Source: Cordia subcordata
Taxonomy: Eukaryota; Streptophyta; Magnoliopsida; Boraginales; Cordiaceae
NCBI GenBank assembly: GCA_028554755.1
Contig: JAPTOF010000007.1
Coordinates: 404,001-468,000 of the forward strand
Length of the DNA stretch: 64,000 bases
Direction of reading: 5' to 3'
The notes under the pieces are model-generated. The model had not been told where the DNA came from and made no database searches. It worked only from the letters and a program-made list of their open reading frames with translations. This document shows, piece by piece, positions 27,292-39,842 of the stretch (positions within the stretch are counted from its first letter, which is position 1; each line of letters begins with the position of its first letter). Both the position numbers and the translations under genes were made by a program.

Positions 27292-30200
27292 TCAGTTTCT
27301 TGTCTTCCTCTTCTTCTTCGACTTCTGCTTATGATGTTCTGTTTTCTTTTTTGATGAGTCTGCAGATAATTTTGTTTTCTGGCTATGTTGTTTCCGAGAT
27401 ACTTGCTCTGACTTCACATATTCTACAGATGATTTGAGACCCTCGGAATCATCCTCCTCGTCATCACTAAGGATCAAGTCCTCCACCAGATCTTCATCAG
27501 AAGCCGCGTCTTGTTGCGAATCCTTTTTCCTTTTCTTTTTCTTCTCTTCTTTAGATTGCTTATTCCTAAAGATATTTGACCCAGTTAAACGAAATGCATA
27601 AGCATGCGCAGACAAAAGTACAAACATGCACATTGCACAACAAGGGAGGTTATCAAAGGGAACAAAAAGAGAGAGGAGTACTTGGCATCACGTTGCGGTA
27701 GCCAAGAAGAACTGAACACAACAGCGCCTTCCTCATCCCTATTATCATCATTCTCATCGTCCTCTGTTATCTCTTTTCCAAAGACAGATGAGTCTTCGCC
27801 CACAAGCACACTATGAGACAGAAATCACAAGTAAAATTACAGCGAGAAAATGTAAAGTGAATATAATACTTCAAATGTAAACAAAACATCTTCTGAACCT
27901 GGAGTGCGTAAATGAGGCATTCCGTTGCTGTGCTCGTTTGCGCAGGGTGGCTGCATATTGTGAGAGAGGGCTAGTGCCAGACTTTTTCTCCTCCTGGCAA
28001 GCACAAGTTGCAACTAGTTAAGATACCAATAAAACATAGCTCCAATGCAAAATAAACAGCTGTGAGACGTGGTAAAAGTCAAGCTGTCAACCTCTAGAGA
28101 GAGAATCCATTACTCGAGATATTCAAAACACATCCCTGGTATGATGCAAGTGAATAACTATTTTACAGTCTCCAACGAGGAAAAACACATTAAACTTCCG
28201 TTTTCAGCCAAAAAACAACAGATGTGCCAAATAATTTACTGTAGCAAAATATTAATTTTCTCAACATCAAGACAAGGCAATACTCAAAGAACCTTTAACC
28301 CCAATTTACAGCCAAACTCAAGAATTCGATACCCTTTCTTTTGGTAGTAAATTCAGCACACTATCTCAACCTGACACTACTTCATGATTTTCATCCCTAT
28401 AGCCTCACTAAGTACATTGCTCCTTGTTCTTCAAACATATTCAATTGCCTCACCAATAAATATAAAAAGCATTGTTAAAGCTAAATGGCAAAAGTGAAGT
28501 TAAAGTATGAAACTACAACTCAGCAACTGAAACGACAGCTGCAAAGTCGAGCATACAAGAATCAACATACAAGGATTGCAAATGTGCAATAAATCATCAA
28601 TTTAGAAAGAGGTAGGTTTGAGTCCATTAACCACGGCATTTGGTAGAGTGAAACAAAAATTTACCGACAACACATGATAGTCCCACATGCACAAGATAAC
28701 AGATGTGCTAACCTCAAGGATATCTGCAGCTGCTGGATCATTAGGAAGAACCGTAACTGATATACGCTTCTTATTTGTAAACTCACAGTTCTCTTCAATC
28801 TGTGTCATTAACCAACTTAACATTACCATGGCTAACAAAAAGACAAACAAGCTTTCATATACAACCCAGTGTTGAATTTAATATGGAATTTGGGCCATCT
28901 CAATATGTTTACTTGAACAATATTCAGAAGTATGCACCTGACGGATTAGCTGCCTCATTTCTTGATAGAACCTCCTAACTTCTGTGGATTTACAGAAGTT
29001 ACGTAGTCGAACGGTAGGAACAAAAGAAAGCTCAAGGAAAGCAACAGAGCAGCTCCATTGAGCTAAATGTTCAGTAAGTTCCTCAACCACTGAAAACACA
29101 CATGCTTCCTGAAATGCTCGAGTTTTTAATGCTGGTTTGCTTACCTGTCATATGATCCAAAATCAGTACAAAGGATGTGCATATAATACACCATTAACAA
29201 AACAACACATGCACATATATATCTACTTCATGGTTCTCTGCATGCGTGTTTATTTTTTGGGTGAGTGGGTGGGTGGGAGCGAGGGGGAGGAGACCACACC
29301 CTCAAGTACCTTCAGCACAGTACGTAAATCAACAGCTTTGCCAACTCCGCCTGTAGGAGGTCTATGCAATTCTTTCATCTCCAGCATGTCTAGAAGGAGC
29401 AGAGAAACGGGAATAAATGTGCCCGTCGAAGCAGCAATGCGGTTAAGCATCCTGGCACATCGCAATCTTAAGGGCAAATACTGAGCAGTTGGAGTTAGAC
29501 AAGCTGCGCCAGAAATTATCTGGGTCAGTGGATAGGCAAGGGGCCTAAAATCTGCTTCCAAACCATATGCACATATAGCTGCAGTCCAGAGCTCAAGGCA
29601 ATTTATATACTTCCATTCATAAACCTTTCTAAATGAATCCTGCATGAGTTAAGGGAAAATAAGAAGAGGGGATAACTTTATTAGTATAATGTATAGTAAA
29701 AAGATATCAGAGTGACAACTAGTTGTTTGGGCAAGAACTTCAAGCTTTGCATGCACTTGCAACATTTAGAGAATAGCATTAGTCACGTAGCATAAGCACA
29801 AGAAAAATAATTATCACAAGTCTGATCAGGAATTACATGCAGTAGTCCAGATGACTGTTGGCTCAGTAACTAAAAACTTAAGAAAAAACAAAGTACCAGC
29901 TACAAAAGATAAGTAAAACAATATGGCATAAGAAAACAAACCTTTTTTTTGTCAGTCATTGCCTGGCTCAAAATCATTGCTAGCTGACGAATAAAAACAA
30001 AGGCGTGTTGGTATGCAGCTGAAAGATCCACCCTAAGTAGTTCGGTGAAACAATTTCCTAGAAACTGAATGTGCTGTAGTTTTGTTGCGTTAACATATTG
30101 GCAACTTTGGACGTAGCCTTTATACATTCCTTTAATGCAGTCATCTACGCAATCAGGACCAAGCTGCATACACAAGTCTCTTAGAAATAAAAAGGAGACA

Positions 30201-32655
30201 ACAGGGAGTGCGCCTCCACCTGTACCCCAGAAATGAAGAATAACCTGAAAAAAAAAGAAAGAAAATTTTAACCACAATCATTAACCACCCTAAATGAATG
30301 AGTGGCATTGTCAGATCCCACTTTTCTAAGATGTTAGAGCTATCGTATTAATTTGATGCAATATAGTTTAAAAGCCTTTATTGGATTTCTCCACAGACAT
30401 GAGTTCATCACCACCTGATATGGCAATATCACAAACTGTTTACTGGAAAAGTCAGCAAAGGTTCATATATTTTAAGTCAACAACAGATGTTCATGCATAC
30501 CCTTAGACTGTGCACATACATACCAAATCACTAAATAATCAAACCATCAAATCCTAGTCTCAGGCCCCCAATGGAAAAAGATTTTCAATCTTCTTCACGA
30601 GGGTCATGTAATTCTACTTCCCTGGCAGGACAAATTACACTCCTGCAAACAGGAGATCCCATTCTGAATCACCAATTTTTACATGATTTGACACATACCT
30701 TAATATACTTCCTCAGAAGGACTGGAAAAGCAGCCAAAAATATAGACGAGAATCTTAGCCTCCGCAAAGTAAATGAGATCATTTCTGTGTCGGTCATTTG
30801 GTTGAGAACATGTAAAGCATTACCAAGATATGACTTCACCAAGTGATTGTAATTCTTCCACTGTTTAGTACTTGCCATATTCATCACTGTCCCCTTACTT
30901 CCTCCTGAAGACGGTAATTTCAACAATCCTCGTAGAATTCCATCCATTTCATTCAATACAAACAACATAATTTTATTGAAAACATTGCTAGACATTGTAC
31001 TAAACTTTGCCCCAGAATCATCACCATCATCATCACCGTAATGGCAGGCAGTGCGAAAAGCTCTCATCAGAGAATGCAGCGCTGCAAAACTTGCATTATC
31101 CCGAATCGATTTGCACCAAGAATCAACCATTTCACTAGTTATAACATTTTTGGAAGAACTCTTTTGCTGAAAAGCTACATCAGTAAGATCTTCCAGCTGA
31201 TGTAAATCATCATCTTCTTCTTCTCCTCCTTGCACTTCATCGTCATCATCCACATCTGTTTCAATTTCATCCTGCATAGTTTTTTATTAGAACCCCGATA
31301 ATCATCCTGAGTCATATACCAATCAAAACCAAAGAGGATAATGGCCTCACATCAACTTCCTCATCATTGAACTCCAGAAGCTCCTTGTCATGCTCTTGCA
31401 AGAACTGATAAAACTCTGGGTCCTGTGAAAAAGCATAATTGACTATGAAGGTTTGAGCTCCATGAAGATTTAGTAAAGAGCAAAACATGAAATATTAGAA
31501 CTTCCAGCATCACTATCTTTCCCATACATAATGCATTACAAGTTCAAATGGTAAAAAGAGAAAGAAATTTGTGCAAGAAAAGAATTGAACGTGACAGAAA
31601 ACAACATACCCACACAGTAACTTCTTATCTTTTTAAAAATTATTCTTTATTAGAAACAAATAGATAACTTTTGTATATCATATACATTAATCATATAACT
31701 CTGGTTCTATCTGAAAAATCCCAGAAAGCTGAAAGCATCGGCACTATTTGTTGCCAGTCCCAACTAAGGTGCTATATAATTAACTTATGTCCTAACAATC
31801 CCATCAAACACAATTCTTTTCCCCATTCAGAAATGGCTCAACGCAGCAAACACTAGTATGATCTCCAGTGCATGTCAACTTTCCAATAAACTATAATCTA
31901 ACACCTTGATACTCCCGTTGTTATCTTTAGCAACCAACAAATATACAACCACAAAATGCACACAACCAAGGGAGTGAAAGTGAAAAAATTTGCAACAACA
32001 ACACACACCAATGCTCCTATCAAAACATCAGTTGCATAAAATGAACCAATTCAAAATCGGCCAATTACAACAGCATTAAGCTTAAATAGAAATCAATTAA
32101 TGCACCACACAAACATATCAAAACATGCTAAAAATCAAAAGGACAACCATATCGCAAAATCGTAAAACATAATGTGTACTACTCACGTACGAATTGAAAA
32201 GAGAACCAAAAAAAAAAAAACCTTATTTATTTACCTATATTTCAACTTAATTGTTCATTAACCAGCTCAATTACACACACACACACACACATATATGTAC
32301 GTATATATACATGAATAAATATACTTCAGCTTAGAAAAAGAAACCAAAAAAACAAAATTAAAAAAAAAAAATTTGACCTTCTCTTGAAGCCTATGTAATT
32401 GCTCCATGTGCTGTCTAGCTTTTTCCTTCTTCGACAACATCTTCTTCTCCTCGCTTTCGAGTCTCTTAGCTGCTAAAAGAAAAAATCCAATTTTATTTAT
32501 CAATTTTCGGAATTTTTTTTAAAAAAAAAAAAGACCAAAAATTTAATATTTTCCTTCTATCCTTGAAATTGAAAACAAAATACTCTTTTTGCTGATAAAA
32601 TAAAATTAAAATTAAAATTAAAATTAAAAAACGAACCTTTGTTTTTGGCGCCCAT
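27292..32655 (-). CDS. NOC2: Nucleolar complex protein 2 homologue (NOC2)
   Basis: NOC2 pairs with NOC1 or NOC3 and escorts pre-60S ribosomal particles from nucleolus to nucleoplasm. Eleven exons join in frame: 32655-32637, 32472-32378, 31422-31351, 31271-30699, 30244-29942, 29639-29310, 29144-28938, 28799-28713, 27993-27899, 27810-27682 and 27565-27292, giving 727 residues. The product starts [17 protein letters not shown], then has a long acidic block (Asp/Glu runs, exon 4). The conserved NOC2 core follows ([53 protein letters not shown]), with motifs of 20 residues or fewer readable in each. The tail is Lys-rich ([15 protein letters not shown]) with acidic islands, typical of nucleolar localisation. 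The first coding exon is only 19 nt. The short second codon block is flanked by an (AAATTA)n run in intron 1 (about 32600-32630). All introns are GT-AG. Promoter lies toward FAD2 (divergent, over 4.5 kb away). Confidence 0.93.
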
Positions 32656-33341
32656 TGTAGAGAAGCTGAAAGCGGTGCGGTGAGCTTAAACCCTATGCTC
32701 TGTTTGTAGTTGGTGCTTTCTGTTATGGTGTTTTGTTATTGGGCTTTGGTGGATTGAGGAGTCAACTTATAATTGGATCAATGAAATGGGCCTTGTTATA
32801 TGGGCTTTTTTTGGCTTTGGTTGGATATAAAATTAACTATAGGTTGGTTATGCATGATTTAGATTTCACTCTTAGATTTTTAAAGTTTAAAATTCCTAAT
32901 TATATATTATCGGAAGGCATTTTAGGTTTATAATACGTAATATAAATTCGTTTCTTAAATTTATGAGTTTTTTTATTTGTATATATATCATGTCTTTGAC
33001 ATTTATTGGGAAATTTTAAATTAATGACAGAATTACTTTACATAAAGAGAAGCAAAACCAAACTTATAAAAAAAAAAATTTGAAAAAATAAAAATTCTGG
33101 CATTTTGAGAAAGCTAGAATTGATATTCTTTTTAGATTTTTAGTTTTCTTTTTTTTTTGTTAAATCTGATTCAAATACTTATTGTTAAAAAGATATGCTT
33201 TCTCATTGAAAAGACAAAATTGCTTTTTCATATATTTTAATAAATAAATTGAGATTTTCTTGCACTAATCCATACTTCAAACCAAATCACTCAAATTAGA
33301 TTGAAAACTTTTCGTAAAAGGGAAAGGAAAATGAAAATTTA

Positions 33342-33541
33342 GGGCCCATTAAGTTCTTTACCTACGAAAATTAAGTTTTTTCATGAATTTTTATTAATAG
33401 ACATTTCAATTGATTTTTTAATGAAATTTAAACTCTTAAAAAATTTAACGAATTCGAAGTTTAACTTTTTCACCAAAAATGGTTGTTTTAAAATTTTATA
33501 TTAAAAAAAAAAAAAAGTGGTAAGTTAATTCAAACGGACCC
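33342..33541. mobile_element. Tourist-like MITE, family A, with TTA target duplication
   Basis: A 200-bp element starting GGGCCCATTAAG and ending TTCAAACGGACCC, flanked by TTA at 33339-33341 and TTA at 33542-33544. It is non-coding, with an interior A/T composition like other members. Confidence 0.75.
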
Positions 33542-33609
33542 TTAGCCCAAATTGAGGGTAAACTTATACGAGCTCGGCAGTTTGGTACATAGTCAAAAAT
33601 TCAGTTTCT

Positions 33610-33840
33610 CATTGTTCTTTTTTCTTTTTTTGTCAAACAAGAAATTTTATTAACATAAAGCACCAAATACAAAGTCATAACATACAACAAAAGCTAAAAA
33701 TCAAGAGCCAACAACCAAATCACCACCAATATGCAACATCATCACAAAGATCACCAAGATGGTTTCGAGCACGTATGCACCATTAATCCCAATAATGACA
33801 AGTAACGTGAAGTAAAAATGACGTTATAAATAAATAAATT
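33610..33840 (-). mobile_element. Probable LINE 3' end remnant, minus strand
   Basis: On the minus strand the stretch runs through TTGGTTGTTGGCTCTTG and TTTGGTGCTTTATG, then TTAATAAAATTTCTTG followed by an A-rich tail at 33630-33610. This G/T-rich 3'UTR with a terminal TTAATAAAA is typical of plant L1-like elements. No coding domain accompanies it. Confidence 0.45.
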
Positions 33841-35339
33841 TAACGGAACTTACCAACCCAAGCTGAGGTTAGGCCTATAATGTTAATTCCTGACTATTCA
33901 CACGCATTGAATTCTAAGGAGAGGGATCGCCATCGATGACCTTCAAAGCTAGGTATAGTAATTGCGTTTGGCATCATATTCCATTATTATCATCATTTCA
34001 ATTATTATTATTTACAATAAACCAACAAATTATACATCTATGTCAATATCTATAAATTATATAAAGTAAAGTTTATATTATTTTTCTATTAGTGCCACGT
34101 ATTTTTATTTTCTATGATGTTTTCTCTCTAGAAAATCCATTTTTTTGTCAAAGCTTCGACCTTTTTTTCAATTTACTTTCTCAATTCAAATATAATTAAA
34201 TATTTGAAACTTTTTCTATATTTAAATTTACAAAATGTATTTATATCCTAAGGTAACATAAAAGATCTGTACATATGTATCTATTTCTTCTATATATATT
34301 ATAAAAATAGAATTCATATGTATGTTCTAATATCCTAATTCTATCAATTTATACCTCAAAAAATGAGTTAGGCTCCAAGAGATACAATATTCATCTTCTG
34401 TTATTTTCTTTTCTCAAGTCAGATTATTTTTTATTTTACTTTTTTAATACAAACTAAACAATAACAGGACAATAATTTGTGAGTATGATTCTTATATCAA
34501 TTTATGATGTTATAAATAGTTGAATGATGAGTAACTACTTGCATTATTATATTATAAATGTATTAATTTAACACACATTGTATATTTTACTTATAATATT
34601 ATAATATTATTAAATAGATCTATTCTCACCATTTTCTTTCTTGTGATTTGAATATGAGACATTAAACTAAGTCCAGAGACAAAGCTTGAACACTTACACT
34701 GCCTCGACCGTAAAAGCAGGAAATTTTACTCCCAAGACCGCAAATTAGCCTCTGTTGTGACTTGATTAAGCAATTGGCTAGTCATAATCTATATATTTAA
34801 TATTTTTTTGTCTTTATAATTTAAGCATAAAGTGAAATTTCAAGGAAGTCAAATGATTAAATTGGTACATAGTATAGGAGACATATTGTGCACCTGAGGT
34901 TTATTACTTGGTGGTCGGACTCCTTCAAATGTGCTATTAGTCGAGCTCCACCAGCTAAACTTTCCTAATTAAAAACAAAAAGGTAGCCAAATGACAAATA
35001 TCTAGGGATAAAAGCTCACAAGCAATTGTCACGGGCTTTCGGATCAAGACTCATTCAAACATTGAGACAAAGCATCGGATTCAAATATTCTCTTTGTGAA
35101 AAATGTATTTTTTTCTAATTAAAAAATTAAAGTCTAACTATTTATCTGATAAATTATTGATATAAATACTAACTGTTTATTTTAAAAATTAATACTTTTT
35201 TTATCCTTTTTCTCTTTCGTGGTCTTACTTTTAATAATCCAACATAAGTTCAATTACTAAAATCTTTTTCATCATAGTCAATCAAAAACGTCATCCTCGT
35301 GTAGGGAATATTACACATAAAATGCTAGGATAAATGTTG

Positions 35340-35425
35340 GGTTTGTTATATGCTTATCTAAAATCTTAAAGTATATAGCCTTATATACTTTTTAAATTTA
35401 AAATTTCAAATAAGCATATAACAAA
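35340..35425. mobile_element. Small foldback element, copy 1
   Basis: The arm TTTGTTATATGCTTATCT begins at 35342 and returns inverted as AAATAAGCATATAACAAA, ending at 35424. It is about 83 bp with arms of about 26-30 bases and few mismatches. A second copy lies at 44234-44324. Confidence 0.7.
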
Positions 35426-35439
35426 TATAGCAAAAGTAG

Positions 35440-35487
35440 AGGGTGTTTGGACTTTCTTATAAGTAGCACAAATTTGTTTATAAGCAC

Positions 35488-35521
<34 letters not shown>

Positions 35522-35890
35522 ATATATGTATATGTATATTTATTTAGGAACGTTTGCTTGTAAGTAAGTTTTCTCTACTTATAAGCAGGTGAAAAGAAAC
35601 AACAGTATCTAATTATTTCTTTTAACCTACTTATAAATAAAGTAATTTGACAGACGATACTTTTATTCCTTAGAAAATAAAACTTCTTACTCTAATTAAA
35701 GATCTTTTTTAATTATTATAATAAATATTATTACTTATAAATATATATTTACCAAACATAATATTTAAACACATTTTATCTACAGCAATTTTTCTGCCTA
35801 TACATTATTTACTGATGAACGTTAAAAATTATTTATAAACATTAATTACTTATAAATAATTCAAAAAAAATCAAAGCCAAACAGACTCTA
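35440..35890. mobile_element. MITE-like element, family B, second copy
   Basis: The left end reads TAGAGGGTGTTTGGACTTTC and the right end CAAAGCCAAACAGACTCTA. The interior contains TACTTATAAGCAG and similar palindromic motifs plus a TA/TG microsatellite (about 35488-35535). It is non-coding. Confidence 0.6.
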
Positions 35891-36099
35891 ATATTAATAG
35901 TAGTGATATAAAACGAAAGGCATACATTTCACTTAATCCATTTTTGTAAGCTTACAAATCTGATCACAAATCCGCGAATATTCAATCTACCAAAACCTTG
36001 TGCTTGTGGAGGAGACAAAACCTAGAGAAGCTACTTTATATTCTTCACCACTAAAAAACGTATTCCAAGAGCTGGCACACGAAATCCGAGGAACTCGCT

Positions 36100-37186
36100 T
36101 GACTGTCACGTGTGGGGCATCGCCCTATGCCACTTGCCATTTATTTCCATGCAAACCCTTCTTCGTCATTACATAACAAATTTGCTCGTAACATTATTAT
36201 ATTATAATATTACAAATAATAATAAAGTATTGATAATACAATTATGATAAACAATACCTTGTTCACAACATTATATATACAGTATATATGAAAAGATAAC
36301 ATAGCTCAACTTATTATAACATTGAAAAGAAGATGATTGTTACAAGGGTAATACTTGTGACTCCCTTTGATCCATAAAAAGTGCATTATTTTTTTCGTGG
36401 CATAAAAAATTACTTATAATTTTCTTCTTTTATTAAAAGTATATCGGGTTCTTGTACTATTAAAAAAATCATCATCTTTAACTATAATTGTATTACACGC
36501 ACTCGAATCGCACATCATGAGAATTTTTCTATCTAGATTATTTTTATTGGTTCATAATTGTATGTCGTGGGAATTTGTTGTTGCAAAGAGAAAGGTGGTT
36601 TTGGACTAACAAAAATTATCCTTGATAGAGAAAATTCCTAAAAACGTATAATTTGGATATGTGCAATGTAATTGAGATTAAAAATAATAGACTTTTAATA
36701 ATAAAGGATTTCGATACTTTTTAATGGACCACAGGATGATTATGAAAGACTTTTAAACAATAAAAAATCCAATATATTTTTGACAAATCACAAGCAATCC
36801 CTAACCGTTTGTATTTCATAATATTACAATCAGTACAAAATATAAATGATATTTAATAGTTGACTGGTGATATTAATTTAATATTAGTTATTAGTTGAGA
36901 AGGATCCTATTACTCAACGTTTTGTGTCTCCTACGTGGCAACCCCCGTCAGGCCTACCCTGCACCCGCAGCATCCGAGCCGATGGGTAAAAGCACAGGGG
37001 ACATTAAGACAGACCAACGCGTGTCATCGTGCGGCTGACAATACGACACGTGGCAGAATGTGACACAGGTTACGTTTAAGCGTGCATGGAAAGGACACCA
37101 TCATGCGACAATGTAAAGGCCCCACGCATGCACAGGTTAAAAAAGCATATTTACATATTTTTCTTTTTCCGTCAAGAAGGCATTAC

Positions 37187-37227
<41 letters not shown>
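36100..37227 (+). promoter_or_regulatory. FAD2 promoter with G-box/ABRE-like sites and TATA box
   Basis: A TATATAAG box at 37220-37227 closes a long (TA)n run and precedes a C/A-rich leader by about 20-30 bases, so transcription probably starts near 37250. ACGT-core elements upstream are GACACGTGGC at 37045-37054, TACGTGGCAA near 36932 and TCACGTGTGG near 36107. Such G-box/ABRE elements fit the ABA- and seed-responsive control described for FAD2 genes; function here is inference. Confidence 0.55.
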
Positions 37228-38489
37228 AAGCCCTTTTGTATGTCTTACAGATTAAACTTCACCACCACCACAACAAGGGAGAGAAAACAGCAGAAGGAGA
37301 AAGCTCTTCTCACAGAAGGGCTTTCTGGGGGTTGGCTTAACGGCTCACCTGGTTATTGAGGTACCTCATATACATCTATATATCTATCAGCATTTTGCAG
37401 TTTTGTATATATGTGCATTTGTTTTTTATGTTACATGAGATTTTTTTGGCCTTTTTTGGTTCTCTTGGAGGCCAAAACCAGTTACACGATCAGGGATGAC
37501 GGCCATCGCTTTTGTACGATTAGGGAGGATGACCCCTTGTCTTATCCCTATCCGAAAGTTCTTAGTGTTGCGCCGAAATATCAGATAAATTAGTTATACG
37601 GGAAGCATGTTGTTTTTATTTTTCATAGTTGCATTGCCATTTTGATGGGCAGATCTGAGCATGCATAAGCATTTTTTACCTAAACGCATTTTTTTTCCTA
37701 AAATGCTTTTAAATGGCAAGCATCCATGCATTAGATACACATTTCTTATGTCAGTTGCATGTGTTAGCATTGTTTTGACGACATATTAAAGTGTACAGAT
37801 TTCTGCATTATGCTTGGCTTTTATATTTATTCCTCGATTTTTTTGAAATCATGAAAAGTTGTGTGTTGTGATTTGAATTATAAGTACAGAAACGTTGGGA
37901 TTTTGGTGATGTGTTGTACTTTGTATGTGGGTCATCTGATTATTACTTCCAAGAAAAGCTGAAAAATTACATTGGGGGCGCTTTTGACATTTGAAGCTCT
38001 TTTGCTTTGAAGGTATCTTTTCTTTTGCATGTCTTTTTATAGAGGTATAGGAATTTAATTTACGTTTATATCCTTGCTACTTTCTTTAATTTTCAGTTGC
38101 TTTCCTTGGAAAAGGATACAAGGTTTTTTCTTTTCTTTTTTTTTTTTGCATGTCTTTGTCTACTGTATATAGTAATATATTTTTCCATCTATCTCGTTGC
38201 TACTTTCTTTTTTTTATATTGTCTTCTAATCTATGCTTTGTTCTAAAAAGATGTGTATTTTTAGTTTTTAGTTTTCTCTCATATGCATGCAGCAGCCCTT
38301 GGCTGCGCATGTCAGCGAGAATAGCTTGGTTTCAACGGGTTTAGATTTACGAAAATGCCCTTGATAAATAATTTTTCAGGAAAAATAGAAGAGTTAAAAA
38401 ATTGCTGATGCAGCCGAATGAAAAGACAAAAATCCGGCAACCGCAATTTTGGAAAAGTAGGTGACAAACTGTTGGGTTTCTCGTCGAGC

Positions 38490-38656
38490 GAGGTTTTGTT
38501 TAGATTGATTTTTTAAAAAATATTTTTTTCACTATTTTTTTAAAGTGTGTTTTGAAAAATTAAAATTTCTTTTATGTATAAAAAAGTATTTGAATTCTTT
38601 TAAAAGTTGTATTTGATTTTTTTTTAGAGTTTCAAGTTTTGGGAATCCAACCTAAA
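38490..38656. mobile_element. Degenerate family-A MITE in FAD2 leader intron
   Basis: The left end reads TTTTGTTTAGATTGATTTTT and the right part GGGAATCCAACC. It is diverged, with no target duplication visible. Confidence 0.45.
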
Positions 38657-38810
38657 AGAAGTTGTTAAACAGAAGTTGCAGCGTATGGTTAATAAACAAC
38701 ATGCTCAAAAATGATAATTCGTCCGTTGTTATGGTCTTCATATATTAATGATAATCACACGTTTTTCAAACACGTAAAGTATCTAGATTTTCTTCCATTG
38801 GAAAATGTAA

Positions 38811-39377
38811 GGTTGCGTTTGGTTTACCTATTTTTTATTTTTATTTTTTAGTTTTTATTTTTCATTTTTAGTTTCTGAAAACAATTTTTATTTTCTATTT
38901 TCTATTTTCTAAAATTTAGAGAATGTGTTTGATTAACAAAAGTTTTTTTTATGTTTATTTACAAAATTACCACCTTATTTTTAATTTTTTTTAAAAAATA
39001 TTTATAAAATTATCACATTGTTTCTAAATTTTTAAATATATTTATAAAATTGCTCTCTTATTTTCTATTTTTTTTTATATTTACAAAACTGCCACCTTGT
39101 TTTCTAAATATTTTAGAGTTATTTATAAAATTGCCACATTGTTTTCTAAGTCTTTAGAATTATTTGCAAAACTCCCACTTTGTAAACTAAATCTTTTAAA
39201 GTTATTTACAAAATTGCCAACTTGTTTTTAGATAAAACAATTTTTTGATGTTTTCTATTTTCTTAGAAAACTGTTTTCTATTTTTTGAAAATAAAAATAA
39301 AAATAGTTAATCAAATAAGTTTTTTATCCTAATTTTCATTGTTCATGAAAATGAAAACAGGCAAACCAAACACACTC
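38811..39377. mobile_element. Tourist-like MITE (family C) with internal 41-bp array, in FAD2 leader intron
   Basis: A 567-bp element with ends GGTTGCGTTTGGTTTACC and GGCAAACCAAACACACTC, flanked by TAA at 38808-38810 and TAA at 39378-39380. Inside are TTTTTATTTTTATTTT runs and, at about 38958-39232, seven tandem copies of a ~41-bp unit beginning TTTACAAAATTGCCACCTTG, starting near 38958, 39001, 39041, 39080, 39122, 39163 and 39204. There is no coding capacity. Confidence 0.8.
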
Positions 39378-39654
39378 TAAGTCAAGTACCTCTTGTATAG
39401 CAAAGGATTGGTTAGATACTAATAAGGACGGTTTTTTTTTTTTTTTGGAAAAAATTTAGTAAAGTACCTCTTGTGCAGGGAAGGATTTCATAGTTCTTTT
39501 TATGTGAAGATCATTTATCAGAAAATTTTAGCATGGTGTATAATTTGTTTAGTGAGAACTAATTGACCTTTTGCACAAGAAAAGCCAATCCAAGGAAGTC
39601 TTACTGTTTATAGAAACTCTAAGTAAGTATATTAAGAACAAAGAGAATGATCTA

Positions 39655-39842
39655 GAGCCTCTTTGGATTGGCTTTTTTTTTTTTTTCATGGAAAAGCACT
39701 TTTTGTATTAGATTTCAACAAAAGTTGAAAATGTTTTTAAAAAAAAAAAGCCTCAATTTCATTTTTTAGCTTTTTTCAAAAGTCAAGAATTTTTAGTTTC
39801 TCAAAAAAGTACTTTTTTGAAAAGCTGATACAAACACGATCT
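39655..39842. mobile_element. Family-A MITE in FAD2 leader intron
   Basis: The left end reads GAGCCTCTTTGGATTGGC; the right end is decayed (GCTGATACAAACACGATCTC). The interior AAAAAGCCTCAATTTC block is shared with other members. Confidence 0.6.

Larger units (their letters stand above)
32656..37219. other. Divergent intergenic region NOC2-FAD2, mostly repeats
   Basis: Near 32656 lies the NOC2 promoter. The tract contains a family-A MITE (33342-33541), a probable LINE tail (about 33610-33840), a small foldback element (35340-35425), a family-B element (35440-35890), and the FAD2 upstream region from about 36.1 kb. No coding sequence was recognised. Confidence 0.5.

Noticed and set aside
37411..37593. 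A 60-codon open frame in the FAD2 leader region
   Set aside because: It lies inside the leader intron just after the donor site and has no recognisable similarity.
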